Below, piece after piece: positions 16,327 through 26,300 of a DNA stretch of 64,000 nt (its first letter is position 1; the number at the start of each line of letters is the position of its first letter). The notes under the pieces are model-generated. The model worked only from the letters and a program-made list of their open reading frames with translations. It did not search any database and was not told the origin of the DNA. The stretch is from Azonexus sp. GTDB taxonomy: Bacteria > Pseudomonadota > Gammaproteobacteria > Burkholderiales > Rhodocyclaceae. The position numbers and the translations under genes are program-made. The DNA lies in assembly GCF_023150235.1 (NCBI RefSeq), contig NZ_JAKLLH010000016.1, forward strand, positions 1 to 64,000. The letters run 5' to 3'.

Positions 16327-16905
16327 ATGGACAGCAAGGACACACCGATCATTGCCGACCCGGTTCCCGAGCATCCCCTGCTCAAGGGGCGCCGGGAAAT
16401 CGGCCGCGGCGAAAGCACCATCGTCGTCGAAGCCGATACCGTCGACGGCCAGGAACGAGTTTTCAAAATTCTCTCATCGCCAACCGACTACGCTTATTAC
16501 ACCGCGCCCGACCGCCCGACCGGCCGCCATTTTCCGGTGGTGTTCGCCGATCACGGTACGGCCGGCAAGTCGAGCCGCGGCTTTCCCTTCCATATCGTCG
16601 AAGTCGAGCGACTCTATCCGCTGCCCGGCCAGGGCGATGCGGTCGAGCTGGCGACCAAGATTTCGACCTCGTACTTCGACGCCTGCATGGCCTGGCGCAA
16701 TTTCGCCCACGACATGGGCCGCATCGCGCTGCACCACCTGGCGGTAACGCCGATGGGCTGGAGCGACGCGCTGCAGGAGTCGCTGCAGGCACTGGAAGAA
16801 TTTTCCTCCGAGTACGATGCCTTGCCTGACCTGATCAAGGCCGACAATCTGATGATGCGCAAGGACGGCACACTGGTTTTTTCCGACCCGGTATTCATGG
16901 AATGA
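16327..16905 (+). CDS. Protein kinase-like protein lacking a clear catalytic HxD
   Basis: 192 residues, family not firmly recognised. A glycine-rich stretch with a following lysine (GRGESTIVV...VFKIL, residues about 30-53) looks like a kinase N-lobe. The C-terminus KADNLMMRKDGTLVFSDPVF resembles the catalytic-loop-to-DFG segment of small bacterial/phage kinase-like proteins (D..N......G.lv..DP). The usual HxD is not evident: the position before ADN reads LIK. It could be an active atypical kinase or a pseudokinase. GGTGGAG precedes the ATG at 16327. A Cys-based phosphatase gene follows 30 bases later, suggesting a phosphorylation pair. Confidence 0.6.
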   Translation: MDSKDTPIIADPVPEHPLLKGRREIGRGESTIVVEADTVDGQERVFKILSSPTDYAYYTAPDRPTGRHFPVVFADHGTAGKSSRGFPFHIVEVERLYPLPGQGDAVELATKISTSYFDACMAWRNFAHDMGRIALHHLAVTPMGWSDALQESLQALEEFSSEYDALPDLIKADNLMMRKDGTLVFSDPVFME

Positions 16906-16920
16906 AAAACAGCCTTTTTC

Positions 16921-16932
16921 ACGGTCGACCGT
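16921..16932. repeat. Iterated palindrome ACGGTCGACCGT, intergenic copy
   Basis: A perfect 12-bp palindrome, four bases before the phosphatase ATG, between the kinase-like and phosphatase genes. It is one of five perfect copies seen in the window; see the finding on this motif. It overlaps the place where a ribosome-binding site would be. Confidence 0.85.
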
Positions 16933-16935
16933 AAC

Positions 16936-17418
16936 ATGACGATCAATCACGTTTTCTACACCTCGCGCCAACTGGCCGAATCGCTGGCCGGTAGCCCCTA
17001 CATGGCGGTCATCTCGATCACCGACCCGACGACCCCGGAAGCCCGGCTCGATCCGCTGTTCCGGCACGTACTGCGGCTTTCCTTCTTCGATAGTGTTCCG
17101 GCCGACGAATTCATCCCGGCGCTTCCCGGCCTCTTCGATTTCGAGATGGCCCGCCGCATTCGCGATTTCATTGCCGAAATCGACGCGGCGCCGTTCGAGA
17201 TGTCGGTCATGGTGCATTGCGAATACGGCGTCAGCCGTTCCGCTGCCGTTGCGCTGTTCGTTGCCGCCTACAGCGGTGCACCGCTGGAAGCCCGCGAATT
17301 TACCTACGAGGCGAATCCCTGGGTCATCGAGCGGCTGCAAACGGTTTGCCCGGAGCTCGATATTGAAATTCCGGCGGCAACCGCAGCCCATGAACGACGT
17401 CAGGGCCAGCGCGCCTGA
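16936..17418 (+). CDS. Cysteine-based (dual-specificity/tyrosine-like) protein phosphatase
   Basis: 160 residues. The signature HCX5R is present as HCEYGVSRSAA (His about residue 94, Cys95, Arg101), the P-loop of tyrosine/dual-specificity phosphatases. An upstream aspartate-rich stretch (EFIPALPGLFDFEMA) may supply the general acid. There is no signal peptide, so it should be cytoplasmic. It follows a kinase-like gene and precedes the acetyl-phosphate genes pta-ackA. Its substrate is unknown. There is no strong ribosome-binding site; the iterated palindrome occupies that position. Confidence 0.8.
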   Translation: MTINHVFYTSRQLAESLAGSPYMAVISITDPTTPEARLDPLFRHVLRLSFFDSVPADEFIPALPGLFDFEMARRIRDFIAEIDAAPFEMSVMVHCEYGVSRSAAVALFVAAYSGAPLEAREFTYEANPWVIERLQTVCPELDIEIPAATAAHERRQGQRA

Positions 17419-17447
17419 CCCTCCATTTTCCAGTACGGAGAAACTGC

Positions 17448-18869
17448 ATGCAGCATCACCATGGCGAACAACGCCACGTGGTCAACAAGACCTTCGATGA
17501 AATTCCAATTGGCGAAAGCGCCTCGCTGACCAAGACCCTGATGCCCGAGGATGTCAAACTCTTCGCCGTCCTCACCGGCGAGATCAATCCCGGCGTCGCC
17601 AACCCCGAGTATTCGCACAGCGGCCTGTTCCGCGAGGTGATGGCGCACGGGATGTGGAGCGGTTCGCTGATCTCGACCATCCTCGGCACCCAGTTTCCCG
17701 GACCGGGCACGATCCTGATCGATCAGTCGCTGCATTTTGCCCGCCCGGTCAACATTGGCGATACGGTGACCATCACCGTCACCGCCAAGCAGAAATTCGC
17801 GCACAACAAGCACATCCTGTTCGATTGCGCCGGAACCAACCAAGAGGGTCTGGAGGTCGTGCGCGGCAGCGCGGAAGTGCTGGCGCCAAGCGAAAAGGTC
17901 AGCCACCTGCAGGAAGTGTACCTGCCGGAAATCCACATCGACGACAAACACGAGCGCTATACCCAATTGCTGCAACGGGTCAAGGGCCTGGAAGCGATCC
18001 CGACAGCGGTGGCCCACCCCTGCGACCGCGAATCGCTGAAAGGTCCGGTCCAGGCCTTCCAGGCCGGGATCATCGAACCGATCCTGGTCGGCCCGGAAAA
18101 CAAGATCCGCGCCGTTGCCGAGGAATTCGGCATCGACCTGCACGGCATCCGCATCGTTCATGCCGCGCACAGTCACGACGCCGCTGCGCTGGCCGTTTCG
18201 CTGGTGCGCACCGGCGACGCCGAGGCACTGATGAAGGGCAGCCTGCATACCGATGAACTGATGGGCGAAGTGGTCAGCCGGGCCGCCGGCCTGCGCACCT
18301 CGCGCCGGATCAGCCACGTCTTCCTGATGGACGTGCCGACCTACCACCGGCCGCTCTTGATCACCGATGCGGCGATCAACATCGCGCCGACGCTGGAAGA
18401 AAAGGTGCACATCATCCAGAACGCGATCGACCTCGCCCACGTGATCGGCATCCCCGAACCCAAGGTAGCGATCCTCTCGGCGGTCGAAACGGTCAACCCC
18501 AAGATCCAGTCCACGCTCGACGCCGCCGCGCTGTGCAAGATGGCCGACCGCGGCCAGATCAAGGGCGGCCTGCTCGACGGCCCGCTGGCCTTCGACAACG
18601 CGGTCTCGATCGTCGCCGCCAAGACCAAGGGGATCAAGTCGGCCGTCGCCGGCCACGCCGAAATCCTGGTCGTCCCCGACCTCGAATCCGGCAACATGGT
18701 CGCCAAGCAACTCGAATATCTCGCCAACGCGCTGACGGCCGGTATCGTCCTCGGCGCCAAGGTACCCATCGTCCTGACCAGCCGCGCCGACACCGCCGAA
18801 ACGCGGACCGCCTCGTGCGTGATCGCCGCGCTGGTCGCCCATGCCAATCGCAACAAGGGAGCACAGTAA
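17448..18869 (+). CDS. MaoC-domain / phosphate acetyltransferase fusion protein
   Basis: 473 residues with two domains. Residues about 10-150 form a MaoC-like hot-dog hydratase domain (FAVLTGEINPGVANPEYSHSGLFREVMAHGMW includes the hydratase Asp/Asn and His region). Residues about 165-470 form a phosphate acetyl/butyryltransferase domain, with the family's C-terminal stretch near LVVPDLESGNMVAKQLEY. It interconverts acyl-CoA and acyl phosphate, probably with acetyl-CoA, and passes acetyl phosphate to AckA, encoded three bases downstream. Such fusions are annotated as bifunctional enoyl-CoA hydratase/phosphate acetyltransferase. Hydratase activity is inferred. GGAG precedes the ATG. Confidence 0.93.
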   Translation: MQHHHGEQRHVVNKTFDEIPIGESASLTKTLMPEDVKLFAVLTGEINPGVANPEYSHSGLFREVMAHGMWSGSLISTILGTQFPGPGTILIDQSLHFARPVNIGDTVTITVTAKQKFAHNKHILFDCAGTNQEGLEVVRGSAEVLAPSEKVSHLQEVYLPEIHIDDKHERYTQLLQRVKGLEAIPTAVAHPCDRESLKGPVQAFQAGIIEPILVGPENKIRAVAEEFGIDLHGIRIVHAAHSHDAAALAVSLVRTGDAEALMKGSLHTDELMGEVVSRAAGLRTSRRISHVFLMDVPTYHRPLLITDAAINIAPTLEEKVHIIQNAIDLAHVIGIPEPKVAILSAVETVNPKIQSTLDAAALCKMADRGQIKGGLLDGPLAFDNAVSIVAAKTKGIKSAVAGHAEILVVPDLESGNMVAKQLEYLANALTAGIVLGAKVPIVLTSRADTAETRTASCVIAALVAHANRNKGAQ

Positions 18870-18872
18870 GTC

Positions 18873-20054
18873 ATGGCTCGTGGAATTCTCACCATCAACG
18901 CCGGTTCATCGTCGATCAAGTTTTCCTTGTATGGACACAACGGCCAACTGGCGGCCAAGCCGCTGCTCTCGGGGCAAATCGACGGTATCGGTGCCTCGGC
19001 CAAGCTGGTCGCCAAGGACCAGGACGGCAAATACGAAATCGCCCTCGACCTGAGCGGCGAACAGGAAGCGCAACATGCCGCCTCGCTCGATTTCCTGCTC
19101 AAGTGGATCGGCGAACACCTCAGCGGCGTCGAGCTTGCTGCCGTCGGCCACCGCGTCGTCCATGGTGGCGAACTTTTTTCGGCCCCGATGCAGGTTGACC
19201 GTGAAAAGCTCGCGCAACTCGAACAATTCATCAACCTGGCGCCGCTGCACCAGCCGCACAACCTCAACGGGATCAAGGCGATTGCCCGCACCCTGCCGCA
19301 ACTGCCGCAGGTCGCCTGCTTCGACACCGCCTTCCACCGCAGCAATCCGGCCGTTGCCCAGGCGTTCGCCATCCCCCGCGCACTCTCGGCTGAAGGCGTC
19401 AAGCGCTACGGTTTCCACGGTCTCTCCTACGAGTACATCGCCCGCGTCCTGCCCGAGCACAGCCAGCGCGCCGACGGCCGGGTGATCGTCTGCCACCTCG
19501 GCAACGGCTCGTCGGCCTGTGCCATGATCGGGCGTAAAAGCATTGCTTCGACGATGGGCTTCACCGCCATCGACGGGCTGATGATGGGCACCCGCACCGG
19601 CGCCATCGACCCCGGCGTGCTGCTCTACCTGATCGACAACAAGGGCATGGGTTCACAGGAGCTGACCCGGCTGCTTTACAAGGAATCCGGGCTGCTCGGC
19701 GTTTCCGGGATCAGCCAGGACATGCGCACCCTGCTCGCCGCCGACCAACCGGAAGCCGAGGAAGCGATCGCCCTCTACTGCTACCGCATCGTGCGCGAAA
19801 TCGGCTCGCTCGCCGCGGCCATCGGCGGCCTCGACGCGCTGGTGTTCACCGGCGGCATCGGCGAACACGCGGCCGAAGTCCGCCGCCGGGTCTGCACGCA
19901 ATCGGCCTGGCTCGGCATCACCCTCGACGAGCCCGCCAACGCCGCCGACCAACTCCGGATTTCCGGCAGCGACAGCGGCGTCGACGTGCTGGTGCTTCCG
20001 ACCAACGAGGAATGGATGATCGCGCAGCATGCCTGCGCCGTCCTCGCCCTGTAA
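18873..20054 (+). CDS. ackA: Acetate kinase
   Basis: 393 residues, the normal length. It transfers phosphate between acetyl phosphate and ADP, giving ATP and acetate, in the cytoplasm. The N-terminal ILTINAGSSSIKFSLY, the VGHRVVHGGE block, DTAFH (catalytic Asp), RYGFHGLSYEY, HLGNGSS, GLMMGTRTGAIDPG and FTGGIGEHAAEVR are all family signatures. It starts three bases after the phosphotransacetylase stop, so the two are translationally linked, and is followed by a strong terminator. Confidence 0.97.
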   Translation: MARGILTINAGSSSIKFSLYGHNGQLAAKPLLSGQIDGIGASAKLVAKDQDGKYEIALDLSGEQEAQHAASLDFLLKWIGEHLSGVELAAVGHRVVHGGELFSAPMQVDREKLAQLEQFINLAPLHQPHNLNGIKAIARTLPQLPQVACFDTAFHRSNPAVAQAFAIPRALSAEGVKRYGFHGLSYEYIARVLPEHSQRADGRVIVCHLGNGSSACAMIGRKSIASTMGFTAIDGLMMGTRTGAIDPGVLLYLIDNKGMGSQELTRLLYKESGLLGVSGISQDMRTLLAADQPEAEEAIALYCYRIVREIGSLAAAIGGLDALVFTGGIGEHAAEVRRRVCTQSAWLGITLDEPANAADQLRISGSDSGVDVLVLPTNEEWMIAQHACAVLAL

Positions 20055-20073
20055 GCCTTCTTTTCTTCCGCTC

Positions 20074-20110
20074 GGCCCCGGTCGCGAAAGCTGCCGGGGC
20101 CTTGTTTTTT
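20074..20110 (+). terminator. Rho-independent terminator of the fabI-ackA cluster
   Basis: GGCCCCGG and CCGGGGCC form a perfect 8-bp stem with a 12-base loop, followed by TTGTTTTTT. It lies 19 bases after the ackA stop. Confidence 0.9.
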
Positions 20111-20158
20111 CTCGACTTGCACAAAGACAAAAGCATTTTTTGCAAGCAAGGCACAAAC

Positions 20159-20202
20159 CACTGCATCTAGTCAACGGATTGCCTTCAACCACTATATATA
20201 GT
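20159..20202. promoter_or_regulatory. Tandem NrdR boxes upstream of nrdJ
   Basis: CACTGCATCTAGT (20159-20171) and CACTATATATAGT (20190-20202) both fit the NrdR-box pattern (acaCwATATwtwGtgt core). Their centres are 31 bp apart, three helical turns, the standard tandem arrangement. They lie about 60-105 bp upstream of the nrdJ start. NrdR should repress this class II ribonucleotide reductase when dATP is high; nrdR itself is not in the window. Confidence 0.85.
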
Positions 20203-20263
20203 AGATTTCGTCCTCAGGCACACTAAAAAACCCCCTAACAAAAACTCTCCCAAGGAGCAAGCG

Positions 20264-23161
20264 ATGGCCCCTTTAGCCGAACAACTTTCCCTGACTGAAA
20301 TCCCCGCGCCAACGGCTTTGCCACCGCTGCCCGAGCAAGAAATCTCGGCCGAAGTCCTGATCGAAAAATACGCCAAGGGCAAGGAAACCAACGTCCACGA
20401 CGTGCGCAAGCGGGTCGCCTGGGCACTCGCCCAGGTTGAGCAGGAAAAGGATCGCGCCCACTGGGAAGCGAAGTTCCTGTGGGCCCAGGAAAACGGCTTC
20501 ATCCCGGCCGGCCGCATCAACTCTGCCGCCGGCACCGACCTGCAGGCGACGCTGATCAACTGCTTCGTGCAACCGGTCGGCGACTCGATCGTCGAAACCG
20601 TCGATGGCCGCCCCGGCATCTACACCGCGCTCGCCCAGGCTGCCGAAACCATGCGCCGCGGCGGTGGCGTCGGCTACGACTTCTCGTCGATCCGGCCCCA
20701 GGGCGCGCTGGTCAAGGGCACGCAATCGCGCGCCTCCGGCCCGGTCTCATACATGCGGGTCTTTGACCGCTCCTGCGAAACCGTCGAATCCGCCGGTGCC
20801 CGCCGTGGCGCCCAGATGGGCGTACTGCGCTGCGACCACCCGGATATCGAGGAATTCATCCACGCCAAGGACCACGGCGACCTGACCAATTTCAACATTT
20901 CCATCGGCGTCACCGACGCCTTCATGGAAGCGGTCGACCAGGACGGCGAGGTCGAACTGCTGCACCGCAGTGAACCGAATACCGACATGCGTTCCGCCGG
21001 CGCCTACCAGCGCGAGGACGGCCTGTGGGTGTACCGCAAGGTGCGCGCCCGCGACCTGTGGGACCAGGTGATGAAGTCCACCTACGATCACGCCGAGCCG
21101 GGGATCCTCTTCCTCGACCGGATGAACAAGGACAACAACCTCAACTACTGCGAGCTGATCGAGGCCACCAATCCCTGCGCCGAACAACCGCTGCCGCCGT
21201 ACGGCTGCTGCTGCCTGGGTTCGCTGAACCTCACGCTGTACGTCCGCGACGCTTTCTCCGACAAGGCCAGCTTCGACTTCGAAGGCTTCGCCGAAGCCGT
21301 CCGCGTCTCGACCCGGATGCTCGACAACGTTCTCGACGCCACCCACTGGCCGCTCGCCCGCCAGGCCGAGGAAGCCGCCAACAAGCGCCGCGTCGGCCTC
21401 GGCTTCACCGGCCTCGGCGACACCCTGACCATGCTCCGCCTGCGCTACGACAAGCCGGAAGCGCGCGCCCTGGCCAGCCGCATCAGCGAATTCATGCGCG
21501 ACACCGCCTACCTCGCCTCGGTCGAACTAGCCAAGGAACGCGGTGCCTTCCCGCTGTTCAACGCCGAGCTCTACCTCTCCGGCGGCAATTTCGCCTCGCG
21601 CCTGCCCAACGACGTCAAGACCGAGATCCGCAAGCACGGCCTGCGCAACTCGCACCTGCTGTCGATCGCGCCGACCGGCACCATTTCGCTGGCCTTCGCC
21701 GACAACGCCTCGAACGGCATCGAACCGCCGTTCTCCTGGACCTACAACCGCAAGAAGCGGATGCCGGACGGCACGCTCAAGGAATATTCGGTCGAGGACT
21801 ACGCCTGGCGTCTGTACAAGCACCAGGGCGGCGATGTCTCCAAGCTGCCCGAGTATTTCGTGACCGCCCTCGAAATCTCGGCCAAGGCCCACGCCGACAT
21901 GGTCGCCGCCGTCGCACCGTACGTCGACACCTCGATCTCGAAGACGGTGAACGTCCCCGCCGACTACCCCTACGAAGACTTCCAGGACCTCTACATGCAG
22001 GCCTGGAAGGCCGGACTCAAGGGCCTCGCCACCTATCGCCCGAACAGCGTGCTCGGCTCTGTCCTCTCGGTCGAACCGAGCAAAACCGAGCCGGCGCCCG
22101 CCGCCGATGCCAAGTCGCCGCAGGACTTCATCTCCGACGCCAACCGCCGCCTCGAAATCAAGCACCTGCCGGCACCGGTGCTGGCCAGCCTGCGCTGGCC
22201 GGGCCGCCCGAACCTGCCGGAAGGCAATCTGTGCTGGACCTACATGCTCGACTCGGCGATCGGTAAATTCGCGCTCTTCGTCGGCCATGTCGAACCCGAA
22301 GGCCGCGCCTGGCCGTTCGAGGTGTGGACCAACGGCCCGGCCGAACCGCGCGGCCTCGGCGCCGTTGCCAAGACGCTGTCGATGGACATGCGCGCCAACG
22401 ACCACGGCTGGCTGGAAATGAAGCTCGAAGCCCTGGCCAAAACCCCGGGCGACGCAGTCGATATCGCCATGCCCCCGCACGGCGAAAAGAAGCGCCAGCC
22501 CTCGGTGGTTTCGGCGATGGCCCAGATCATCCGCTGGCGTTGCGAACAGCTCGGCGCCTTCAAGCACGAAGGCCCGACGCCGGTGAAGGACGCCCTGTTC
22601 AGCGCCAAGGAGCCGAAGACCGGCACCGACGGCACGCTGTCCTGGACGGTTGACGTCGGCAATCCCTCGACCGGCGAAGACTTCGTCCTCGGTCTCAAGG
22701 AAATCACCCTGCCCGACGGCACCTCCCGCCCCTACTCGATGTGGCTGGCCGGCAACTACCCGCGTGCCCTCGACGGCCTGTGCAAGCTCTTGTCGCTCGA
22801 CATGCGCGTGCTCGACCCGGCCTGGATCGGCATGAAGCTGCGCAAGCTGCTCGACTACTCCGAGCCGCTCGGCGATTTCATGGCCTTCGTTCCCGGTTCG
22901 CGCAAGCAGCAGACCTACCCCTCCACCGTCGCCTACATCGCGCACCTGATCATCCACCGCTACGCGATGCTCGGCATCCTCGACGAAGCCGGCTTCCCGC
23001 TGCAGCAGATGGGCATCCTCGAAGCCCCGGAAGACACCGTCAGTAACAAGGTGCTGCCGACCCAGGGCAAGCTGTGCAGCGAGTGCGGCAACCACACCGT
23101 GATCCGCAAGGACGGCTGCGACTTCTGCACCGCCTGCGGCGCGGTCGGCACCTGCGGCTGA
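20264..23161 (+). CDS. nrdJ: Adenosylcobalamin-dependent ribonucleotide reductase (class II)
   Basis: 965 residues. It reduces ribonucleotides to deoxyribonucleotides using coenzyme B12 to make the thiyl radical, with or without oxygen. Active-site features include [21 protein letters not shown], the [13 protein letters not shown] loop and [14 protein letters not shown]. The C-terminal region has duplicated DUF-like segments ([11 protein letters not shown] and [11 protein letters not shown] types) and ends with a CxxC pair set (CSECG...[14 protein letters not shown]) that re-reduces the active site or binds zinc. AAGGAG precedes the ATG. Tandem NrdR boxes lie upstream and a terminator downstream. 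I see no cobalamin riboswitch. Confidence 0.95.
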   Translation: MAPLAEQLSLTEIPAPTALPPLPEQEISAEVLIEKYAKGKETNVHDVRKRVAWALAQVEQEKDRAHWEAKFLWAQENGFIPAGRINSAAGTDLQATLINCFVQPVGDSIVETVDGRPGIYTALAQAAETMRRGGGVGYDFSSIRPQGALVKGTQSRASGPVSYMRVFDRSCETVESAGARRGAQMGVLRCDHPDIEEFIHAKDHGDLTNFNISIGVTDAFMEAVDQDGEVELLHRSEPNTDMRSAGAYQREDGLWVYRKVRARDLWDQVMKSTYDHAEPGILFLDRMNKDNNLNYCELIEATNPCAEQPLPPYGCCCLGSLNLTLYVRDAFSDKASFDFEGFAEAVRVSTRMLDNVLDATHWPLARQAEEAANKRRVGLGFTGLGDTLTMLRLRYDKPEARALASRISEFMRDTAYLASVELAKERGAFPLFNAELYLSGGNFASRLPNDVKTEIRKHGLRNSHLLSIAPTGTISLAFADNASNGIEPPFSWTYNRKKRMPDGTLKEYSVEDYAWRLYKHQGGDVSKLPEYFVTALEISAKAHADMVAAVAPYVDTSISKTVNVPADYPYEDFQDLYMQAWKAGLKGLATYRPNSVLGSVLSVEPSKTEPAPAADAKSPQDFISDANRRLEIKHLPAPVLASLRWPGRPNLPEGNLCWTYMLDSAIGKFALFVGHVEPEGRAWPFEVWTNGPAEPRGLGAVAKTLSMDMRANDHGWLEMKLEALAKTPGDAVDIAMPPHGEKKRQPSVVSAMAQIIRWRCEQLGAFKHEGPTPVKDALFSAKEPKTGTDGTLSWTVDVGNPSTGEDFVLGLKEITLPDGTSRPYSMWLAGNYPRALDGLCKLLSLDMRVLDPAWIGMKLRKLLDYSEPLGDFMAFVPGSRKQQTYPSTVAYIAHLIIHRYAMLGILDEAGFPLQQMGILEAPEDTVSNKVLPTQGKLCSECGNHTVIRKDGCDFCTACGAVGTCG

Positions 23162-23174
23162 CCAAACCCCCGCT

Positions 23175-23217
23175 CCGGAAAAATCGATCTCCCGCTGCCT
23201 TGATTTTTCCGGTTTTT
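23175..23217 (+). terminator. Rho-independent terminator of nrdJ
   Basis: CCGGAAAAATC and GATTTTTCCGG form a perfect 11-bp stem followed by TTTTT, 13 bases after the nrdJ stop. The loop is 16 bases. Confidence 0.85.
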
Positions 23218-23253
23218 CAGCGTTGACCGTGAACGGGTAGAAATCCCTGCCGT

Positions 23254-23294
23254 CCTGCCTGGTGTTTGCTTATCCCGCAAAAAAACCAGGCAGG
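23254..23294. repeat. Inverted repeat downstream of the RND operon
   Basis: CCTGCCTGGT and ACCAGGCAGG form a 10-bp stem around a 21-base A-rich loop, beyond the stop of the leftward RND gene. There is no T tract on the minus strand after the stem, so it may stabilise the mRNA end and not terminate in the classical way. Confidence 0.4.
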
Positions 23295-23317
23295 GCCGGT
23301 CATGCCCGGCCCATTGC

Positions 23318-26300
23318 TCAGACCAGGTTCTTTTCCTGGCCCGCGGCAACGGCTTCGTCGCGGGTATAGCGGTCGAGGTAGAGGTAGATCACCGGCGTCA
23401 GGTAGAGGGTCAGGACTTGCGACAGCAGCAGCCCGCCAACGACGGCGAGGCCGAGCGGCTGGCGGACTTCGGCACCGGCACCGATGCCGAGGGCAATCGG
23501 GAGCGTCCCGACCAGCGCTGCCATGGTCGTCATCATGATCGGGCGGAAGCGGATCACACTGGCCTGGTAGATCGCGGTATAGGCGTCGGCGCCGTCCTTG
23601 CGGCGTTTTTCCAGTGCGAAGTCGATCATCATGATCGCGTTCTTCTTGACGATACCGATCAGCAGGATGACGCCGACAAAGGCGTAGAGGCTGAGGTCGA
23701 CCTTGAACAGCAGCAGCGTGATCAACGCGCCGAGGCCGGCCGAAGGCAGGCCGGAGAGGATGGTCAGCGGGTGGATGAAGCTCTCGTAGAGAATCCCGAG
23801 CACCAGATAAACCACCAGCACGGCGACCAGCAGCAGCACGCCGAGGCCTTGCAGCGAGGACTGGAAGGCCTGCGCCGTGCCTTGCAGGCTGGTGGCAAGC
23901 GAGGCCGGGACGCTGATTTCGGATTCCAGGGCCTTGATCCGGTCGACCGCGTCGCCCAGCGAAACCCCGGGTAGCAGGTTGAACGAGATGGTGACCGAAG
24001 GCAGCTGGCCCTGGTGGTTCACCGTCAGCGCCTGCGTTTTCTTGGTGAAGCGGGCCACGGTGTCGAGCGGGATCAGCTTGCCGCCGCCGCGCACGTAAAG
24101 CCGCGCCAGGACTTGCGGGTCGGCCTGGTATTCCGGCGCGACTTCGAGGATGACCTGGTACTGCGCGCTGCTGCCGTAGATGGTCGACACCTGGCGGGCG
24201 CTGAAGGCGCTCTGCAAGGCGTCTTCGACCTGGGCAAAGCTGAGCCCGAGCGCGCTCAGCTTGTCGCGGTCGACTTCGACGCCGACCACCGGGCTGAGAT
24301 TGTTGAGGTTGTTGGCGACGTCGACAAAACCCGGCAGCTGGCGGATTTTCTGGGTCAGCGTCCCGGTCCATTGGTACAACTCATCGAGGTCGGTGCTTTG
24401 CAGCGTGTACTGGTACTGCGCGGCGGTGACCTGGCCGCCGATGCGGATCACCGGCGGATTCTGCATGTAGACCTTGATTCCCGGCACCTGCGCCAGCTTG
24501 GGGCGCAGCCGCTGGATGATCTGGTCCGGCGTCGAACTGCGTTCGCTGCGCGGCTTGAGGATCATGAACACGGTCCCGGTGTTGGCCGTCGGGCGGATGC
24601 CGCCGGCGCCGACCGCCGACATGAAGGAAGCGATATCCGGGTCCTGCGCGACGATTTCGGCGACCATCCGCTGGTGCTGCACCATCGAAGCAAACGACGC
24701 ATCCTGGGCGCCTTCGGTAAAGGCGATGATCTGGCCGGAGTCGCCGCTGGGCAGGAAATCCTTGGGCACCAGCGTGAACAGCCAGACGCTCAGGCCGATG
24801 GTGGCAAAAAAGCTGGCCAGCACGCTGCGCTTGTGTGCCAGCGACCAGCGCAGGCTCTTTTCATAGCCGGCCAGCAGCGCCGCAAAAAAGCGCTCGAAGA
24901 GCATGAAGATGCGGCCATGCGCGTCCGGCTCGGCGTGCCGCACGTAGCGGCTGCAGAGCATCGGCGTCAGGGTCAGCGAGACGAAGCCGGAAACCAGGAT
25001 GGCAACGCAGATGGTGACCGCGAATTCGTTGAGCAGCCGGCCGACAATGCCCTGCATGAACAGCACCGGGATGAACACCGCAATCAGCGACAGGGTCATC
25101 GAGATGATCGTGAAGCCGATCTCCCCTGCCCCCTTGATCGCCGCCTGGAACGGCGTTTCGCCGGCTTCGACGTGGCGGATGATGTTTTCCAGCATCACGA
25201 TCGCGTCGTCGACGACAAAGCCGACCGAGAGCGTCAACGCCAGCAGCGACAGGTTATCCAGGCTGTAGCCGAGCAGGTGCATCACGGCGAAGGTGCCGAC
25301 CACTGAAATCGGCAGCGCCAGACTGGGAATCACCGTCGCCGACAGGTTGCGGAGGAAGAGCAGGATCACCATGATCACCAGGAAGCCCGAGAGCACCAGC
25401 GTGAATTGCACGTCCTCGATCGCGTCGCGGATCGAATGGCTGCGGTCGAACAGCACCTTCATCGTCAGCGCCGCCGGCAGCTTGGCCTGGAAAGCCGGCA
25501 GCACGTTCTTGATCGCATCGACGGTTTCGATGGTATTGGCCCCCGGCTGGCGCTGGATGGCGAGCACGATGGCGCGCTTGTCGATGTGCCAGCTGGCGAT
25601 GCGGATGTTCTCGACGCTGTCGATGGGCGTGGCCACGTCTTCGAGACGCACCGGCGCCCCGTTCTTCCAGCTCACGATCAATGGCCGGTAAGCGGCGGCG
25701 TTACTGAGCTGGCCGTTATCCTTGAGCGCGAAGGTCTGGCGGCTGCCATCGAGCTGGCCGACCGGCTGGTTGACGTTGCCCTGGGCAATCGCCTGCTGCA
25801 ATTCGTCGAGGCCGATGCCACGCGCCGCCAGCTGGTCCGGGTTGGCCTGGACGCGGACCGCGTACTTCTGCGACCCGTAGATCTGCACCTGGGCGACGCC
25901 GGGGATGGTCGACAGGCGTTGCGCCAGCTGGGTTTCAGCGTATTCGTGCACGAGCGATAGCGGCAGCGTCTCGGACGACATCGCGATGTAGAAAATCGGC
26001 GAGTCGGCCGGGTTCACCTTGCGGAACGACGGCGGCGTCGGCATGTTCGGCGGCAGCTTGCGCAAGGCCGCCGAAATCGCCGATTGCACATCCTGCGCCG
26101 CCGCGTCGATGTCGCGACTCAAGGCAAATTGCATTGTGATCGTGGTCGAGCCCTGGGCGCTGGTCGAGTTCATCGACTCCAGCCCGGCAATCGTCGAAAA
26201 CTGGCCTTCCAGCGGCGTTGCCACGGCGGCGGCCATGGTTTCTGGTGCAGCGCCGGGCAGGCTGGCCGAGACCGAAATGGTCGGAAAATCGACCGCCGGC

